From: Actinomycetota bacterium
GTDB lineage: Bacteria > Actinomycetota > Thermoleophilia > Solirubrobacterales > Solirubrobacteraceae
Direction of reading: 5' to 3'
Assembly (NCBI GenBank): GCA_018268595.1
Contig: JAFDWH010000019.1
Location: 158,017-222,016 of the forward strand
DNA length: 64,000 nucleotides
The position numbers and the translations under genes were made by a program. Position 1 is the stretch's first letter, and every line of letters begins with the position of its first letter. The notes under the pieces were generated by a model. The model had not been told where the DNA came from. It was given only the letters and a program-made list of their open reading frames with translations, and made no database searches. Below, piece after piece: positions 15,322 to 24,691 of this stretch.

Positions 15322-16364
15322 TCGAGCGGATCGACGCACTGCGCGGCGAGGGGGAGGCGGCGATCGCCGCCGCCGCCACGACGGACGCGCTCGAGCAGGC
15401 GCGCATCCACTACCTGGGCCGCAGAGCCGAGCTGCCGAACCTGCTGCGCGGCGTCGCACAGCTGCCGCCCGAGCAGCGCGGCGCGGTCGGCAAGGCCGCG
15501 AACGTCGCGCGCAAGGCGCTCGAGCAGCTGATCGAGGCGCGCGGCGCCGAGCTGGCCGGCGCCGAGCTGGAGCGGCAGCTCGCGGAGGACCGCATCGACG
15601 TGACGCTGCCGGGCGCGCCGCTGCCGCCGGCCGGCGGGCTGCACCTGCTCAACGCGACCCGGCGCGAGATCGAGGACGTCTTCGTCGGGCTCGGCTACAC
15701 CGTCGCCGAGGGTCCCGAGGTCGAGCGCGTCTACTACAACTTCGACGCGCTCAACCACGACCCGGCGCACCCGGCGCGGCTGCGCACCGACACGTTCTAC
15801 GTGGCCGACGACGTCGTGCTGCGCACGCACACCTCGCCGATGCAGGTGCGCGCGATGGAGCAGCACCCGCCGCCGATCTTCCTGATCGTCCCCGGGCGCG
15901 TCTACCGGCGCGACTCCGACGCGACGCACACGCCGCAGTTCCACCAGATCGAGGGGCTCGCGGTCGACGAGGACATCACGCTCAGCGACCTCAAGGGCAC
16001 GCTGCTCGCGTTCGCGCGGGCGATCTTCGGCGACGAGCGCCAGGTGCGGCTGCGCCCGCACTTCTTTCCCTTCACGGAGCCGAGCGTCGAGGTCGACGTC
16101 TCCTGCTTCAACTGCAAGGACGGGCTCACGCGCGAGGGCGCGCGCTGCCCGCTGTGCAAGGGCACCGGCTGGATCGAGATCCTCGGCGCCGGGATGGTCG
16201 ACCCGAACGTGTTCGGCTATGTGAGAGAGCACGGCTACGACCCGGAGAGGATCCAGGGCTTCGCGTTCGGGATGGGCGTCGAGCGGATCGCCTTCCTCAA
16301 GCACGGCGTCTCCGACCTGCGGCTGTTCTACGACAACGACCTGCGCTTCCTGGAGCAGTTCTGA
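15318..16364 (+). CDS. pheS: phenylalanyl-tRNA synthetase alpha subunit
   Basis: 348 residues. An N-terminal coiled coil (1-85) precedes the class II core: HPAHPARLRTDTFYV, RTHTSPMQVRAM, motif 2 with THTPQFHQIEGL, and motif 3 GFAFGMGVERIAFLKHG. A CxxC...CxxC element (CFNCKD and CPLCKG, about residues 264-282) precedes GAGMVDPNVF and probably binds zinc. Forms the (alpha-beta)2 enzyme with PheT; start codon of pheT overlaps its stop by one base (TGATG). Confidence 0.98.
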   Translation: MIERIDALRGEGEAAIAAAATTDALEQARIHYLGRRAELPNLLRGVAQLPPEQRGAVGKAANVARKALEQLIEARGAELAGAELERQLAEDRIDVTLPGAPLPPAGGLHLLNATRREIEDVFVGLGYTVAEGPEVERVYYNFDALNHDPAHPARLRTDTFYVADDVVLRTHTSPMQVRAMEQHPPPIFLIVPGRVYRRDSDATHTPQFHQIEGLAVDEDITLSDLKGTLLAFARAIFGDERQVRLRPHFFPFTEPSVEVDVSCFNCKDGLTREGARCPLCKGTGWIEILGAGMVDPNVFGYVREHGYDPERIQGFAFGMGVERIAFLKHGVSDLRLFYDNDLRFLEQF

Positions 16365-18799
16365 TGCGCGTCCCGCTCTCGTGGCTGCACGAGTACGTCA
16401 AGCCGGACCTCGACGCGGCCGCGCTGGCCGAGCGGCTGGCGCTGACCGGCACCGAGGTGGAGCGCGTCGTGCACCACGGTGTGCTGAGCGTCGAGGGGTT
16501 CGTGATCGGGCGCGTGCTGAGCGCGGAGAGACACCCGGACGCCGACCGCCTCAACGTCTGCCGGGTGGACCTCGGCGGCGCCGAGCCGGCGCAGATCGTC
16601 TGCGGCGCGCCGAACGTCGCCGCCGGACAGACGGTCGCGGTCGCGCAACCCGGCGCGGTGATGCCGGACGGCACGCGACTGCGCAAGGCGAAGCTGCGCG
16701 GCGTCGAGTCGGCCGGGATGATCCTCAGCGAGCCGGAGCTGGAGATCGGCGTCGAGAGAGCCGGGATCATGGTGCTCGGCCTCGACGGCGGCAAGCCGGC
16801 TCCCGGCACCCCGCTCGCCGACGTGCTGCCGCTCGCGACGGACGTGCTTGAGCTGGAGGTCACGCCGAACCGGCCCGACTGCCTCGGCGTCTACGGCGTC
16901 GCGCGCGAGGCGCACGCCGCGACCGGCGCGCCGCTCGCGCCCGCGCCGTGGAGCGAGGACGTCGGCACCGGCGGGCCGGTCGAGGGCGCCGCGGTGGCGG
17001 TCGAGACCGACCGCTGCAAGCGCTTCATGGCGCGCGTGTTCGAGGGCGTGACGGTCGGGCCGTCGCCGCCGTGGCTGAAGGCACGCCTGATGGCGGCCGG
17101 GATGCGGCCGATCTCGAACGTCGTCGACGTCACGAACTACGCGATGCTGCTGACCGGCCAGCCGCTGCACGCGTTCGACCTCGACCGCGTCGCCGGCGGC
17201 CGGCTGGTCGTGCGCGACGGACAGGCCGGCGACGAGCTGGAGACGCTCGACGGCGAGCGGCGCCGGCTCGACCCCGAGATGGTCGTGATCTGCGACGCGG
17301 ACGGGCCGACGTCGCTGGCCGGCGTGATGGGCGGCGCGCGCTCGGAGGTGCACGCGGGCACGACGCGGGTGCTGCTCGAGTCGGCGGTCTGGGACGGGCC
17401 GAACATCCAGCGCACCTCGACGCGGCTCGGGCTGCGCAGCGAGGCGTCCGGCCGCTACGAGAAGGGGCTCGCGCCCGAGCAGGCGCAGGACGCGCTCGCG
17501 CTCGCGACACGACTGCTCGTCGAGCTGTGCGGCGCGCGTGTCGCGCCGGGGACGATCGACGTCGACCCGCCTGGCGGTCGCGACCGCACGAACAGGACGA
17601 TCCGGCTGCGCGACGCGCGCGTGAGCGGGCTGCTCGGCGCGCCGGTCGCGCGCGAGCGCTCGGCCGAGATCCTGAGCGCGCTCGGCTTCCTCGTCGACCA
17701 GGCCGACGACGGGCTCGACGTGACCGTCCCGGCGTTCCGGCGCAACGACGTCACGCGCGAGGCCGACCTGATCGAGGAGGTCGCGCGGATCGACGGCGTC
17801 GACAAGCTGCCCGCCACGCTGCCCGCCTCCGGGCTCGCGGTCGGCCGGCTGACGCCCGCGCAGCGGCTGCGGCGCCGCGCCGCCGACACGCTCGCCGGCG
17901 CCGGCCTGCACGAGGCGATCGGCTGGTCGTGGAGCGCGCCGGAGCTGGCCGACAGACTGCGCCTGGCGCACGACGACCCGCGGCGCGCCGCGGTCGTCGT
18001 CGAGAACCCGATGTCGGCCGACCACGCGCAGATGCGCACGACGCTGCTCGGCTCGCTGCTCGACGTCGCGCGGCGCAACGTGACGCACGGGACGGGCGAC
18101 GTCGCGATCTTCGAGGCGGGCGCCGTCTACCGGCCGGTGGCCGGACGCGAGCTGCCCGACGAGCCGTACACGGTCGGCGTGCTGCTGACGGGCGCCGTGC
18201 GGGCGCCGTCGTGGCGCGAGCCGGCGCCGCCGGCGGCGGATTTCTTCGCCGCCAAGGGCGTGCTGGCCGCGCTGCTCGGTGCGCTGCGCGTCGCGTGGGC
18301 GCTGGAGCCGGCGGGCGAGCCGTTCATGCATCCCGGCCGCGCGGCCGCGATCGTGCTGGGCGGCGCCGACGGCGAGCGGATCGGCTGGATCGGCGAGCTG
18401 CACCCGTCGGTCGCGGCCGCGTGGGAGCTGAGCGGCGCGGTTGCCGCGTTCGAGCTGGACCTCGACCGCGCGATCGAGCAGGTCCCCGGCCCGGTCCGCT
18501 ACACGGACTACACGAGCTTTCCGGAGGTGCGCCAGGACCTCGCCGTCGTCGTGCCGCAAGCGGTGGCGGCGGCCGAGGTCGTCGCGGCTGTGCGCGCCGC
18601 CGGCGGCCCGCTGCTCGCGCGCGTGGAGGTGTTCGACGTCTACCGCGGCGCGCAGGTCGGCGCGGACGAGGTCTCGCTCGCGCTGCGGCTCGCGTTCCGC
18701 TCGCCCGAGCGGACGCTGACCGACGAGGAGGTCGCCGAGCGGCGCGCCGCGATCGAGGCCGCGCTCGCGGAGCAGGTCGGAGGGCGGATCCGTGCCTAA
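16364..18799 (+). CDS. pheT: phenylalanyl-tRNA synthetase beta subunit
   Basis: 811 residues. Begins MRVPLSWLHEYV, then the EMAP-like tRNA-binding domain (VEGFVIGRVL to ILSEPELEIG), B3/B4 editing region (VTPNRPDCLGVYGVARE), B5 (RTIRLRDARVSGLLG), the catalytic-like domain (DLIEEVARIDGVDKLP) and the C-terminal FDX-ACB anticodon domain (YTDYTSFPEVRQDLAVVV). Edits mischarged Tyr. Its last 8 bases overlap the start of argC, linking translation and arginine genes. Confidence 0.98.
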   Translation: MRVPLSWLHEYVKPDLDAAALAERLALTGTEVERVVHHGVLSVEGFVIGRVLSAERHPDADRLNVCRVDLGGAEPAQIVCGAPNVAAGQTVAVAQPGAVMPDGTRLRKAKLRGVESAGMILSEPELEIGVERAGIMVLGLDGGKPAPGTPLADVLPLATDVLELEVTPNRPDCLGVYGVAREAHAATGAPLAPAPWSEDVGTGGPVEGAAVAVETDRCKRFMARVFEGVTVGPSPPWLKARLMAAGMRPISNVVDVTNYAMLLTGQPLHAFDLDRVAGGRLVVRDGQAGDELETLDGERRRLDPEMVVICDADGPTSLAGVMGGARSEVHAGTTRVLLESAVWDGPNIQRTSTRLGLRSEASGRYEKGLAPEQAQDALALATRLLVELCGARVAPGTIDVDPPGGRDRTNRTIRLRDARVSGLLGAPVARERSAEILSALGFLVDQADDGLDVTVPAFRRNDVTREADLIEEVARIDGVDKLPATLPASGLAVGRLTPAQRLRRRAADTLAGAGLHEAIGWSWSAPELADRLRLAHDDPRRAAVVVENPMSADHAQMRTTLLGSLLDVARRNVTHGTGDVAIFEAGAVYRPVAGRELPDEPYTVGVLLTGAVRAPSWREPAPPAADFFAAKGVLAALLGALRVAWALEPAGEPFMHPGRAAAIVLGGADGERIGWIGELHPSVAAAWELSGAVAAFELDLDRAIEQVPGPVRYTDYTSFPEVRQDLAVVVPQAVAAAEVVAAVRAAGGPLLARVEVFDVYRGAQVGADEVSLALRLAFRSPERTLTDEEVAERRAAIEAALAEQVGGRIRA

Positions 18800-19853
18800 C
18801 GGCGAGCACCGCGAATCAGGGTCGGTGGGGCCGACCACAGATCGCGCTCCTCGGGTGGCGGTGCTTGGAGCGTCGGGCTACGCCGGCGCGCTCGCCGCCG
18901 CGCTGCTGCAGCGGCATCCGCGCTTCGAGCTGACCGCGATCACGTCGCGCTCGGACGCCGGCACGCGGCTCGACGCGCTCTACCCGCGGCACCGCGTCCC
19001 GCTGGTCATGGAGGAGCTGGAGCTGGACCGGCATGCCGAGGGCCTCGACGCCGCCGTCGTCGCCTATCCGCACCACGCGGCGGCGCCGGTCGTCGCCGCG
19101 CTGCGCGAGCGGGGGGTGCGAGTGGTCGACCTGAGCGCCGACTTCCGCCTGCGCGACCGCGACGTCTACGAGCGCTGGTACGGCCCGCACGAGGCGCCCG
19201 AGCTGCTCGGCACGGCCGCGTACGGGATCCCCGAGCTGGGCTATCGCGACGCGATCCGCGACGCCGATGTCGTCGCCAACCCCGGCTGCTTCCCGACCGC
19301 CGCGCTGCTCGGCCTGCAGCCGCTCGCGCGCGCCGGGCTGCTGGACGACGTCGTGATCGACGCGAAGACGGGCGTCTCGGGCGCCGGCCGCGCCGCGACC
19401 GACGCGACGCACTACGTGTCGGTGAGCGAGAACGTCGCCGCCTACAAGGTCGGCGGGCATCGGCATGCGCCGGAGATCGACCAGGAGCTGGCGGCGCTCG
19501 GCGCGCAGCTCCGTCCGGTCGCGTTCCTGCCGCACCTCGTGCCGGTCGATCAGGGCGAGCTGATCACGGCCTACGTCAGGACGACGCGCGACGCCGCGCA
19601 GGACGAGCTGCGCGCGCTCTACGCGGACGCGTACGCCGACGAGCCGTTCGTCGAGCTGGCGGACGTGCCGGCCGGCATGCGCGACGTGACGGCGACGAAC
19701 ATCTGCCGCGTCTCGGTCCACGGCGACCGCCACGACGGCCGCGTCGTCGTGTGCGCCGTGATCGACAACCTGTGGAAGGGGACCTCGTCGCAGGCGGTCC
19801 AGAACCTCAACCTGATGTTCGGCCTTCCCGAGGACGAGGGGATCGCGCCGTGA
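18792..19853 (+). CDS. argC: N-acetyl-gamma-glutamyl-phosphate reductase
   Basis: 353 residues from GTG at 18792; a nonconserved 20-residue N-terminal extension precedes the NADP loop VAVLGASGYAGALAAALL. The catalytic Cys is in VANPGCFPTA (about residue 165), with KTGVSGAGR and HRHAPEI following. Reduces N-acetylglutamyl phosphate to the semialdehyde, third step of arginine synthesis. Overlaps pheT by 8 bases and argJ by 4. The start could be internal if the extension is not translated. Confidence 0.96.
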   Translation: MPNGEHRESGSVGPTTDRAPRVAVLGASGYAGALAAALLQRHPRFELTAITSRSDAGTRLDALYPRHRVPLVMEELELDRHAEGLDAAVVAYPHHAAAPVVAALRERGVRVVDLSADFRLRDRDVYERWYGPHEAPELLGTAAYGIPELGYRDAIRDADVVANPGCFPTAALLGLQPLARAGLLDDVVIDAKTGVSGAGRAATDATHYVSVSENVAAYKVGGHRHAPEIDQELAALGAQLRPVAFLPHLVPVDQGELITAYVRTTRDAAQDELRALYADAYADEPFVELADVPAGMRDVTATNICRVSVHGDRHDGRVVVCAVIDNLWKGTSSQAVQNLNLMFGLPEDEGIAP

Positions 19854-21094
19854 CGGCCGGCTTCTTCAGCTCGCGCTGGGTGCAGCGGCCCGATCACGTC
19901 ACGGAGCTGGACGGCGGCCTCCCGCAGGGCTTCCGCGCGGCCGGCGTCGCGGCCGGCCTGAAGGCCGGCGGCGCGCTCGACGTCGGCCTGCTCGTCTCCG
20001 ACGGCGACGCCACCACGAGCGCCGCCCGCTTCACCCGCTCCGGCGTCGTCGCGGCGCCGGTGCAGCTGTGCCGCGAGCGCTGCGACCTCGCGCACCTGCG
20101 GGCCGTGGCCGTCAACGCCGGCAACGCGAACGCCGCGACGGGGGTGCCCGGCTTCGAGAGCGCCGGCGCGACGCAGATCGCCGCCTCGCGGCTGACCGGG
20201 ATCGACCCGGCCGGCGTCGCGGTCGGCTCGACCGGCGTGATCGGCGTGCAGCTCCCGGTCGACCGCGTCCTCAGCGGGCTGGAGGCGGCGCGCGAGCTGC
20301 TGCGGCCCGACGGCGACGCCGACTTCGCCGCCGCGATCCAGACGACCGATGCGTTCGAGAAGCGGGCCGCGCTGCGCGTCGCGCTGCCGAGCGGCGAGGT
20401 TCGGCTTAGCGCCCAGTGCAAGGGGGCGGGAATGATCTCGCCGAACTTCGCGACGATGCTGTGCTTCGTCCAGACCGACGCCGCGCTCGACCCGGCGACG
20501 GCCGACCTGCTGCTGGGCGTGACCGTCAAGCGCTCGTTCGACCGCATCTCGGTCGACGGGCAGCTCTCCACGAACGACACCGCGATCCTGATGTGCAGCG
20601 GTGCGAGCGGCGTCACGGTCGCGCCCGAGTCGCCGGACGAGCTGGCGCTCGGCGAGGCGCTCGACGCGCTGCTGCGCCAGCTCGCGCTGCTGATCGTCAA
20701 GGACGGCGAGGGCTCCAAGCGCGTCGGCCGCGTCGTCGTGCGCGGCGGTGACGGGGAGACGGTCGAGCGCGCGGCGCGGGCGGTCGCCAACTCGCCGCTC
20801 GTGAAGGCCGCGCTGCACGGCGGCGACCCCAACTGGGGCCGGATCGCGCAGGCGGTCGGCGGCGTGCTGCTCGACGTGCCGGTCGACCTCGACATCGCGA
20901 TCGAGGGCGTGCCGGTGTGCGAGGCCGGCGGCGTGCGCGCCTACGACGAGCAAGCGCTCGCGAACGCCGTCGCGGGCACCGAGGTCGAGTACGCGATCGG
21001 CCTCAACGACGGCGAGGCGCGCGCGGAGACCGAGGTCTTCTTCTCCGACCTCTCGCACGATTACGTGTCCATCAACGCCGACTACAGAACGTGA
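19850..21094 (+). CDS. argJ: bifunctional glutamate N-acetyltransferase / ornithine acetyltransferase
   Basis: 414 residues from GTG overlapping the argC stop. The autocleavage site ATM in MISPNFATMLCF places the nucleophile at Thr202, splitting alpha and beta chains. Other conserved blocks are AVNAGNANAATG, SVDGQLSTNDT, VKDGEGSKRVG, and HGGDPNWGRI. It recycles the acetyl group from N-acetylornithine to glutamate, and because VGSTGVIG and the start of the chain are complete it may also use acetyl-CoA. Overlaps argB by 4 bases. Confidence 0.97.
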   Translation: MTAGFFSSRWVQRPDHVTELDGGLPQGFRAAGVAAGLKAGGALDVGLLVSDGDATTSAARFTRSGVVAAPVQLCRERCDLAHLRAVAVNAGNANAATGVPGFESAGATQIAASRLTGIDPAGVAVGSTGVIGVQLPVDRVLSGLEAARELLRPDGDADFAAAIQTTDAFEKRAALRVALPSGEVRLSAQCKGAGMISPNFATMLCFVQTDAALDPATADLLLGVTVKRSFDRISVDGQLSTNDTAILMCSGASGVTVAPESPDELALGEALDALLRQLALLIVKDGEGSKRVGRVVVRGGDGETVERAARAVANSPLVKAALHGGDPNWGRIAQAVGGVLLDVPVDLDIAIEGVPVCEAGGVRAYDEQALANAVAGTEVEYAIGLNDGEARAETEVFFSDLSHDYVSINADYRT

Positions 21095-21957
21095 CGACGA
21101 TGCCTGCGATCCCCGACGTCGGCACGCTGCTCGAGGCGCTGCCCTACATCCGCGAGTTCCACGGCAAGACCGTCGTCATCAAGTACGGCGGCGCGGCGAT
21201 GACCGACCCCGAGCTGCGCGAGGAGTTCGCGCGCGACGTCGTGCTGCTCAAGTACGTCGGCATCAACCCGATCGTCGTGCACGGCGGCGGGCCGGACATC
21301 ACCGCCTACATGGAGCGGCTCGACATGCCGGTCGAGTTCGTCGGCGGCCTGCGCGTGTCCGACGAGCAGACGGTCGAGGTCGCGAAGATGGTCCTCGTCG
21401 GCAAGGTCAACAAGGACATCGTGCTGCGGCTCAACCGTCACGGGCAGCCGGCGATCGGCCTCTGCGGCGACGACGGGCTGCTGTTCCGCGCCGCGCGCCA
21501 GGCCGCGCCCGGCGGCGAGGACATCGGCTTCGTCGGCAGGATCGAGAAGGTCCAGACGGACGTGATCCACCATGTCGCGCAGGACTACATCCCGGTGGTG
21601 GCGTCGGTCGGCGCCGACCGCGAGGGCCGCTCGTACAACATCAACGCCGACGAGGCGGCCGGCAAGCTGGCGCGCGAGCTGGGCGCCTACAAGGTGATGT
21701 TCCTGACCGACGTGCGCGGCTGGCTGCGCGACCCGTCCGACCCGGACAGCGTGATCTCCGAGGTGGGGGCGGACGAGGTCGAGGCCGCGCTGGAGGGAAT
21801 CGACGGCGGCATGCGGCCGAAGCTCGCCGCCTGCGTCGACGCGATCCACGGCGGCGTCTCGCACGCGCACATCGTGGACGGGCGCATCCCGCACTCGCTG
21901 CTGCTGGAGCTGTTCACCGACGCGGGCATCGGCACGAAGGTCAGGCCGGCGGCGTGA
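21091..21957 (+). CDS. argB: acetylglutamate kinase
   Basis: 288 residues from GTG (a second start, ATG, is at 21100). Amino-acid-kinase features: KTVVIKYGGAAM (ATP loop), VVHGGGPDI, GLRVSDEQTVEV, NINADEAAGKLA, and VMFLTDVRGW. The LxxL-preceded N-terminal helix (LLEALPYIREF) is the type found in arginine-inhibited enzymes, so feedback control by arginine is likely. Second step of arginine synthesis. Confidence 0.97.
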   Translation: MTTMPAIPDVGTLLEALPYIREFHGKTVVIKYGGAAMTDPELREEFARDVVLLKYVGINPIVVHGGGPDITAYMERLDMPVEFVGGLRVSDEQTVEVAKMVLVGKVNKDIVLRLNRHGQPAIGLCGDDGLLFRAARQAAPGGEDIGFVGRIEKVQTDVIHHVAQDYIPVVASVGADREGRSYNINADEAAGKLARELGAYKVMFLTDVRGWLRDPSDPDSVISEVGADEVEAALEGIDGGMRPKLAACVDAIHGGVSHAHIVDGRIPHSLLLELFTDAGIGTKVRPAA

Positions 21958-23117
21958 GCGTCGCCGAGCTGCAGGCGCTCGAGGCGGCGCACGTCGTCCC
22001 GTCGTACGCGCGCTTCCCGGTCGAGCTGGTGCGCGGCGCCGGCACGCGCCTGTGGGACGACGAGGGCAACGAGTACCTCGACCTCCTTTCCGGCATTTCA
22101 GTGTTGAACGTCGGCCACTGCCACCCGGCGGTCGTCGCGGCGGTGCGCGAGCAGGTCGCGACGCTCACGCACGTGACGAACCTCTTCTACACGGCGCCGG
22201 CGATGCGGCTGGCGCAGCGGCTCGCGACCAGCTCGCTCGGCGGCAAGGTGTTCTTCTGCAACTCCGGCGCGGAGGCGAACGAGGCGGCGCTCAAGCTCGT
22301 GCGCAAGGCAAAGCCGGGGGGAGAGGTCGTTGTCGTGCACGGCGCCTTCCACGGACGCACGTACGGCGCGCTCAGCGCGACGCCGCAGGAGTCCAAGCAG
22401 GCGCCGTTCGCCCCGCTCGTGCCGGGCTTCGTCGTGGCTGCGCCCGAGCCGGCGGCGCTGGAGGCGGCGGTCCACGAGGGGACCGCGGCCGTGCTGCTGG
22501 AGCCGATCCAGGGCGAGACGGGCGTGCATCCGCTGTCCGAGGAGCTCCTGCGCGCCGCCCGCGCCGCCTGCGATCGCGTCGGCGCGGCGCTCGTGTTCGA
22601 CGAGATCCAGACCGGGATGGGGCGGACCGGCACGCTGTGGGCCTACGAGCAGACGGGCGTCGTGCCCGACGCGCTGACGACCGCGAAGGCGCTCGGCGGC
22701 GGCCTGCCGATCGGCGCGCTGGTCACGGGCGAGCGGCTCGCCGACGTGTTCGCACCCGGCGACCACGGCTCGACGTTCGCGGGCGGGCCGCTCGTCGCCG
22801 CCGCCGCGAACGCCGCCTTCGACGTGCTGGAGGAACCGGCCCTGCTCGCGTCCGTGCGTGCGCTGGGCGAGCGGCTGCGCGCCGGCCTCGCCGCCCTGCC
22901 GGGCGCCGCGAACGTGCGCGGGCGCGGGCTGATGGTCGCGTTCGACACGGACGACGCGCCCGGCCTCGTGCGGTGCGCGCTGACCGAGGAGCGGATCGTC
23001 TTGAACGCGACCGGGCCGGGCACCGTTCGGCTGTTGCCGCCGCTGATCGTCACCGCCGAGGAGATCGACGACGCGCTCGCGCGCATCGGCCGGCTGCTGA
23101 GCGCGGTCGTCGCGTAA
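21954..23117 (+). CDS. argD: acetylornithine aminotransferase
   Basis: 387 residues from GTG overlapping argB (GTGA). Class III aminotransferase: GNEYLDLLSGISV, NSGAEANEAALKL, FHGRTYGAL, VLLEPIQGETGVH, LVFDEIQTGMGRTG, and the PLP lysine in TTAKALGGGLP (Lys245). Converts N-acetylglutamate semialdehyde to N-acetylornithine. Its TAA stop is also the first three bases of the TAACCT hexamer before argG. Confidence 0.97.
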   Translation: MSVAELQALEAAHVVPSYARFPVELVRGAGTRLWDDEGNEYLDLLSGISVLNVGHCHPAVVAAVREQVATLTHVTNLFYTAPAMRLAQRLATSSLGGKVFFCNSGAEANEAALKLVRKAKPGGEVVVVHGAFHGRTYGALSATPQESKQAPFAPLVPGFVVAAPEPAALEAAVHEGTAAVLLEPIQGETGVHPLSEELLRAARAACDRVGAALVFDEIQTGMGRTGTLWAYEQTGVVPDALTTAKALGGGLPIGALVTGERLADVFAPGDHGSTFAGGPLVAAAANAAFDVLEEPALLASVRALGERLRAGLAALPGAANVRGRGLMVAFDTDDAPGLVRCALTEERIVLNATGPGTVRLLPPLIVTAEEIDDALARIGRLLSAVVA

Positions 23118-23120
23118 CCT
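23115..23120 (+). promoter_or_regulatory. possible -10 box (TAACCT) of argG
   Basis: TAACCT, 11 bases before the argG ATG, shares its first three bases with the argD stop codon; weaker than other cases for that reason. Confidence 0.35.
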
Positions 23121-23131
23121 TCCCGCCGCCC

Positions 23132-24418
23132 ATGACCGAGATCGAGCGCACAGAGGTCCACCGCATCCCTGCCGCGCCCGCGCGCACGGCGTCCTACGAG
23201 GCCGATCCGAACGAGGTCGGCCGCGTCCTGCTGCTCTACTCGGGCGGCCTCGACACGTCCGTGATGCTCAAGTGGATCCAGGACGAGTACGGGGCGGAGG
23301 TCGTCTGCCTCACCGTCAACCTCGGCCAGCCGGGGGAGGACTACGACGTCGTCAAGGGCAAGGCGCTCCAGCTCGGTGCGATCGACTGCCACGTCGTCGA
23401 CGCGCGCGAGCAGTTCGCGCAGGAGTTCCTCGTGCCGGCGATCAAGGCCAACGCCGTCTACGGCAACGGCTACCCGCTGTTCACCGCGCTCGGCCGCCCG
23501 CTGATCGCACAGCTCGCGGTCGACTACGCGCGCCAGTCCGGCTGCGACACGATCGCGCACGGCTGCACCGGCAAGGGCAACGACCAGGTCCGCATCGAGA
23601 CGACGATCGCGACGCTCGCGCCCGAGCTGAAGGTGATCGCGCCGGTGCGCTCGTGGCAGATGGGCCGCGAGGAGGAGATCGCCTACGCGCGCGAGCACGG
23701 GATCCCCGTCAAGGGCGGCACCGAGGTCGCGCCGTACTCGATCGACGACAACCTGTGGGGCCGCTCGTCCGAGGGGCGCTGGATCGAGGACCTCTCGCAC
23801 GCGCCCGAGGACGACGTCTTCCAGCTCGTCACGCGGCCCGAGGAGGCGCCGGACGAGGCCGAGGTCGTGACGGTCAGCTTCGAGGCGGGCGTGCCGGTCG
23901 CGCTGAACGGGGAGCGCTTGGGGCTCGTCGAGCTGCTCGAGCGCGTCGCCGAGATCGGCTGCCGGCACGGCGTCGGGATCATCGACCACATCGAGGACCG
24001 CATCGTCGGCCTGAAGGTGCGCGACATCTACGAGGTGCCGGCGGCGGCGATCGTCCTCGCGGCGCACCTGGAGCTGGAGAAGCTCGTCGGCACGATCCAT
24101 CAGAACCAGTTCAAGCCGGCGCTGGACCAGAAGTGGGGCTACCTCGTGTACGCCGGCCTGTGGTGGGAGCCGCTGCGCACCGACCTCGACGCCTACATGG
24201 ACGCGGTCAACGCGCAGGTGACGGGGACGATCGGCTTGAAGCTGTTCAAGGGGTCGGTGCGGGTCGTCACGCGCGAGTCGCCGAACGCCGTCTACGACGC
24301 CACGCTGGCGTCGTTCGCCGAGTCCGGCGGGCTGTTCTCGCAGACCGCCTCGCCGGGCTTCATCGAGCTGTGGTCGCTGCAGTCGCGGCTGGCGCACCAG
24401 CTCCGCAATCGCGTGTGA
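23132..24418 (+). CDS. argG: argininosuccinate synthase
   Basis: 428 residues. The ATP pyrophosphatase loop is LLLYSGGLDTSVMLKWI (about residue 32-48), followed by VVCLTVNLGQPGED, GCTGKGNDQVRIE, GTEVAPYSIDDNLWGRS, and YDATLASFAES. Joins citrulline and aspartate. It stands 14 bases after argD. The cluster lacks argF, argH and the arginine repressor, which must be elsewhere. Confidence 0.97.
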   Translation: MTEIERTEVHRIPAAPARTASYEADPNEVGRVLLLYSGGLDTSVMLKWIQDEYGAEVVCLTVNLGQPGEDYDVVKGKALQLGAIDCHVVDAREQFAQEFLVPAIKANAVYGNGYPLFTALGRPLIAQLAVDYARQSGCDTIAHGCTGKGNDQVRIETTIATLAPELKVIAPVRSWQMGREEEIAYAREHGIPVKGGTEVAPYSIDDNLWGRSSEGRWIEDLSHAPEDDVFQLVTRPEEAPDEAEVVTVSFEAGVPVALNGERLGLVELLERVAEIGCRHGVGIIDHIEDRIVGLKVRDIYEVPAAAIVLAAHLELEKLVGTIHQNQFKPALDQKWGYLVYAGLWWEPLRTDLDAYMDAVNAQVTGTIGLKLFKGSVRVVTRESPNAVYDATLASFAESGGLFSQTASPGFIELWSLQSRLAHQLRNRV

Positions 24419-24421
24419 GCG

Positions 24422-24446
24422 ATCCGCCGTCCCCGGGTAGGCGGAT
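24422..24446. other. 7-bp stem overlapping a small gene's start codon
   Basis: ATCCGCC (24422-24428) pairs with GGCGGAT (24440-24446), the last two bases being the AT of the 24445 ATG. It could terminate argG or mask the small gene's start. Confidence 0.35.
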
Positions 24447-24621
24447 GGCGATGTCCGGAACCGCATACAAGACACTCGGCTTCCTCGTCTGGCGCGGCGG
24501 CATGTGGTACCTGCGCCGCCGCTCCGGCCTCGTGAAGCGGCTCGGCGCCGGCGCGCTCGCGGCGAGCGCGGTGGCTGCCGCAGGCGCTGCCGTGGCGGCA
24601 CGGCGACGCAGCCAGGCGTAG
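24445..24621 (+). CDS. small membrane protein, 58 aa
   Basis: Begins MAMSGTAYKTLGFLVWRGG, then the basic WYLRRRSGLVKRLG, then a hydrophobic helix (AGALAASAVAAAGAAVA) and a basic tail. One membrane segment with positive residues on the cytoplasmic side. A second start (ATG 24451) is possible. No known domain. It follows argG by 26 bases. Function unknown; the patterned charge and hydrophobic helix suggest it is expressed. Confidence 0.5.
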   Translation: MAMSGTAYKTLGFLVWRGGMWYLRRRSGLVKRLGAGALAASAVAAAGAAVAARRRSQA

Positions 24622-24691
24622 CGCTCCGGCGCTCGGGATCGCAGCCTCGCGGCGTCCGCCGCGCGGCGTACCCTGCGTAGCGGACGCCCCG

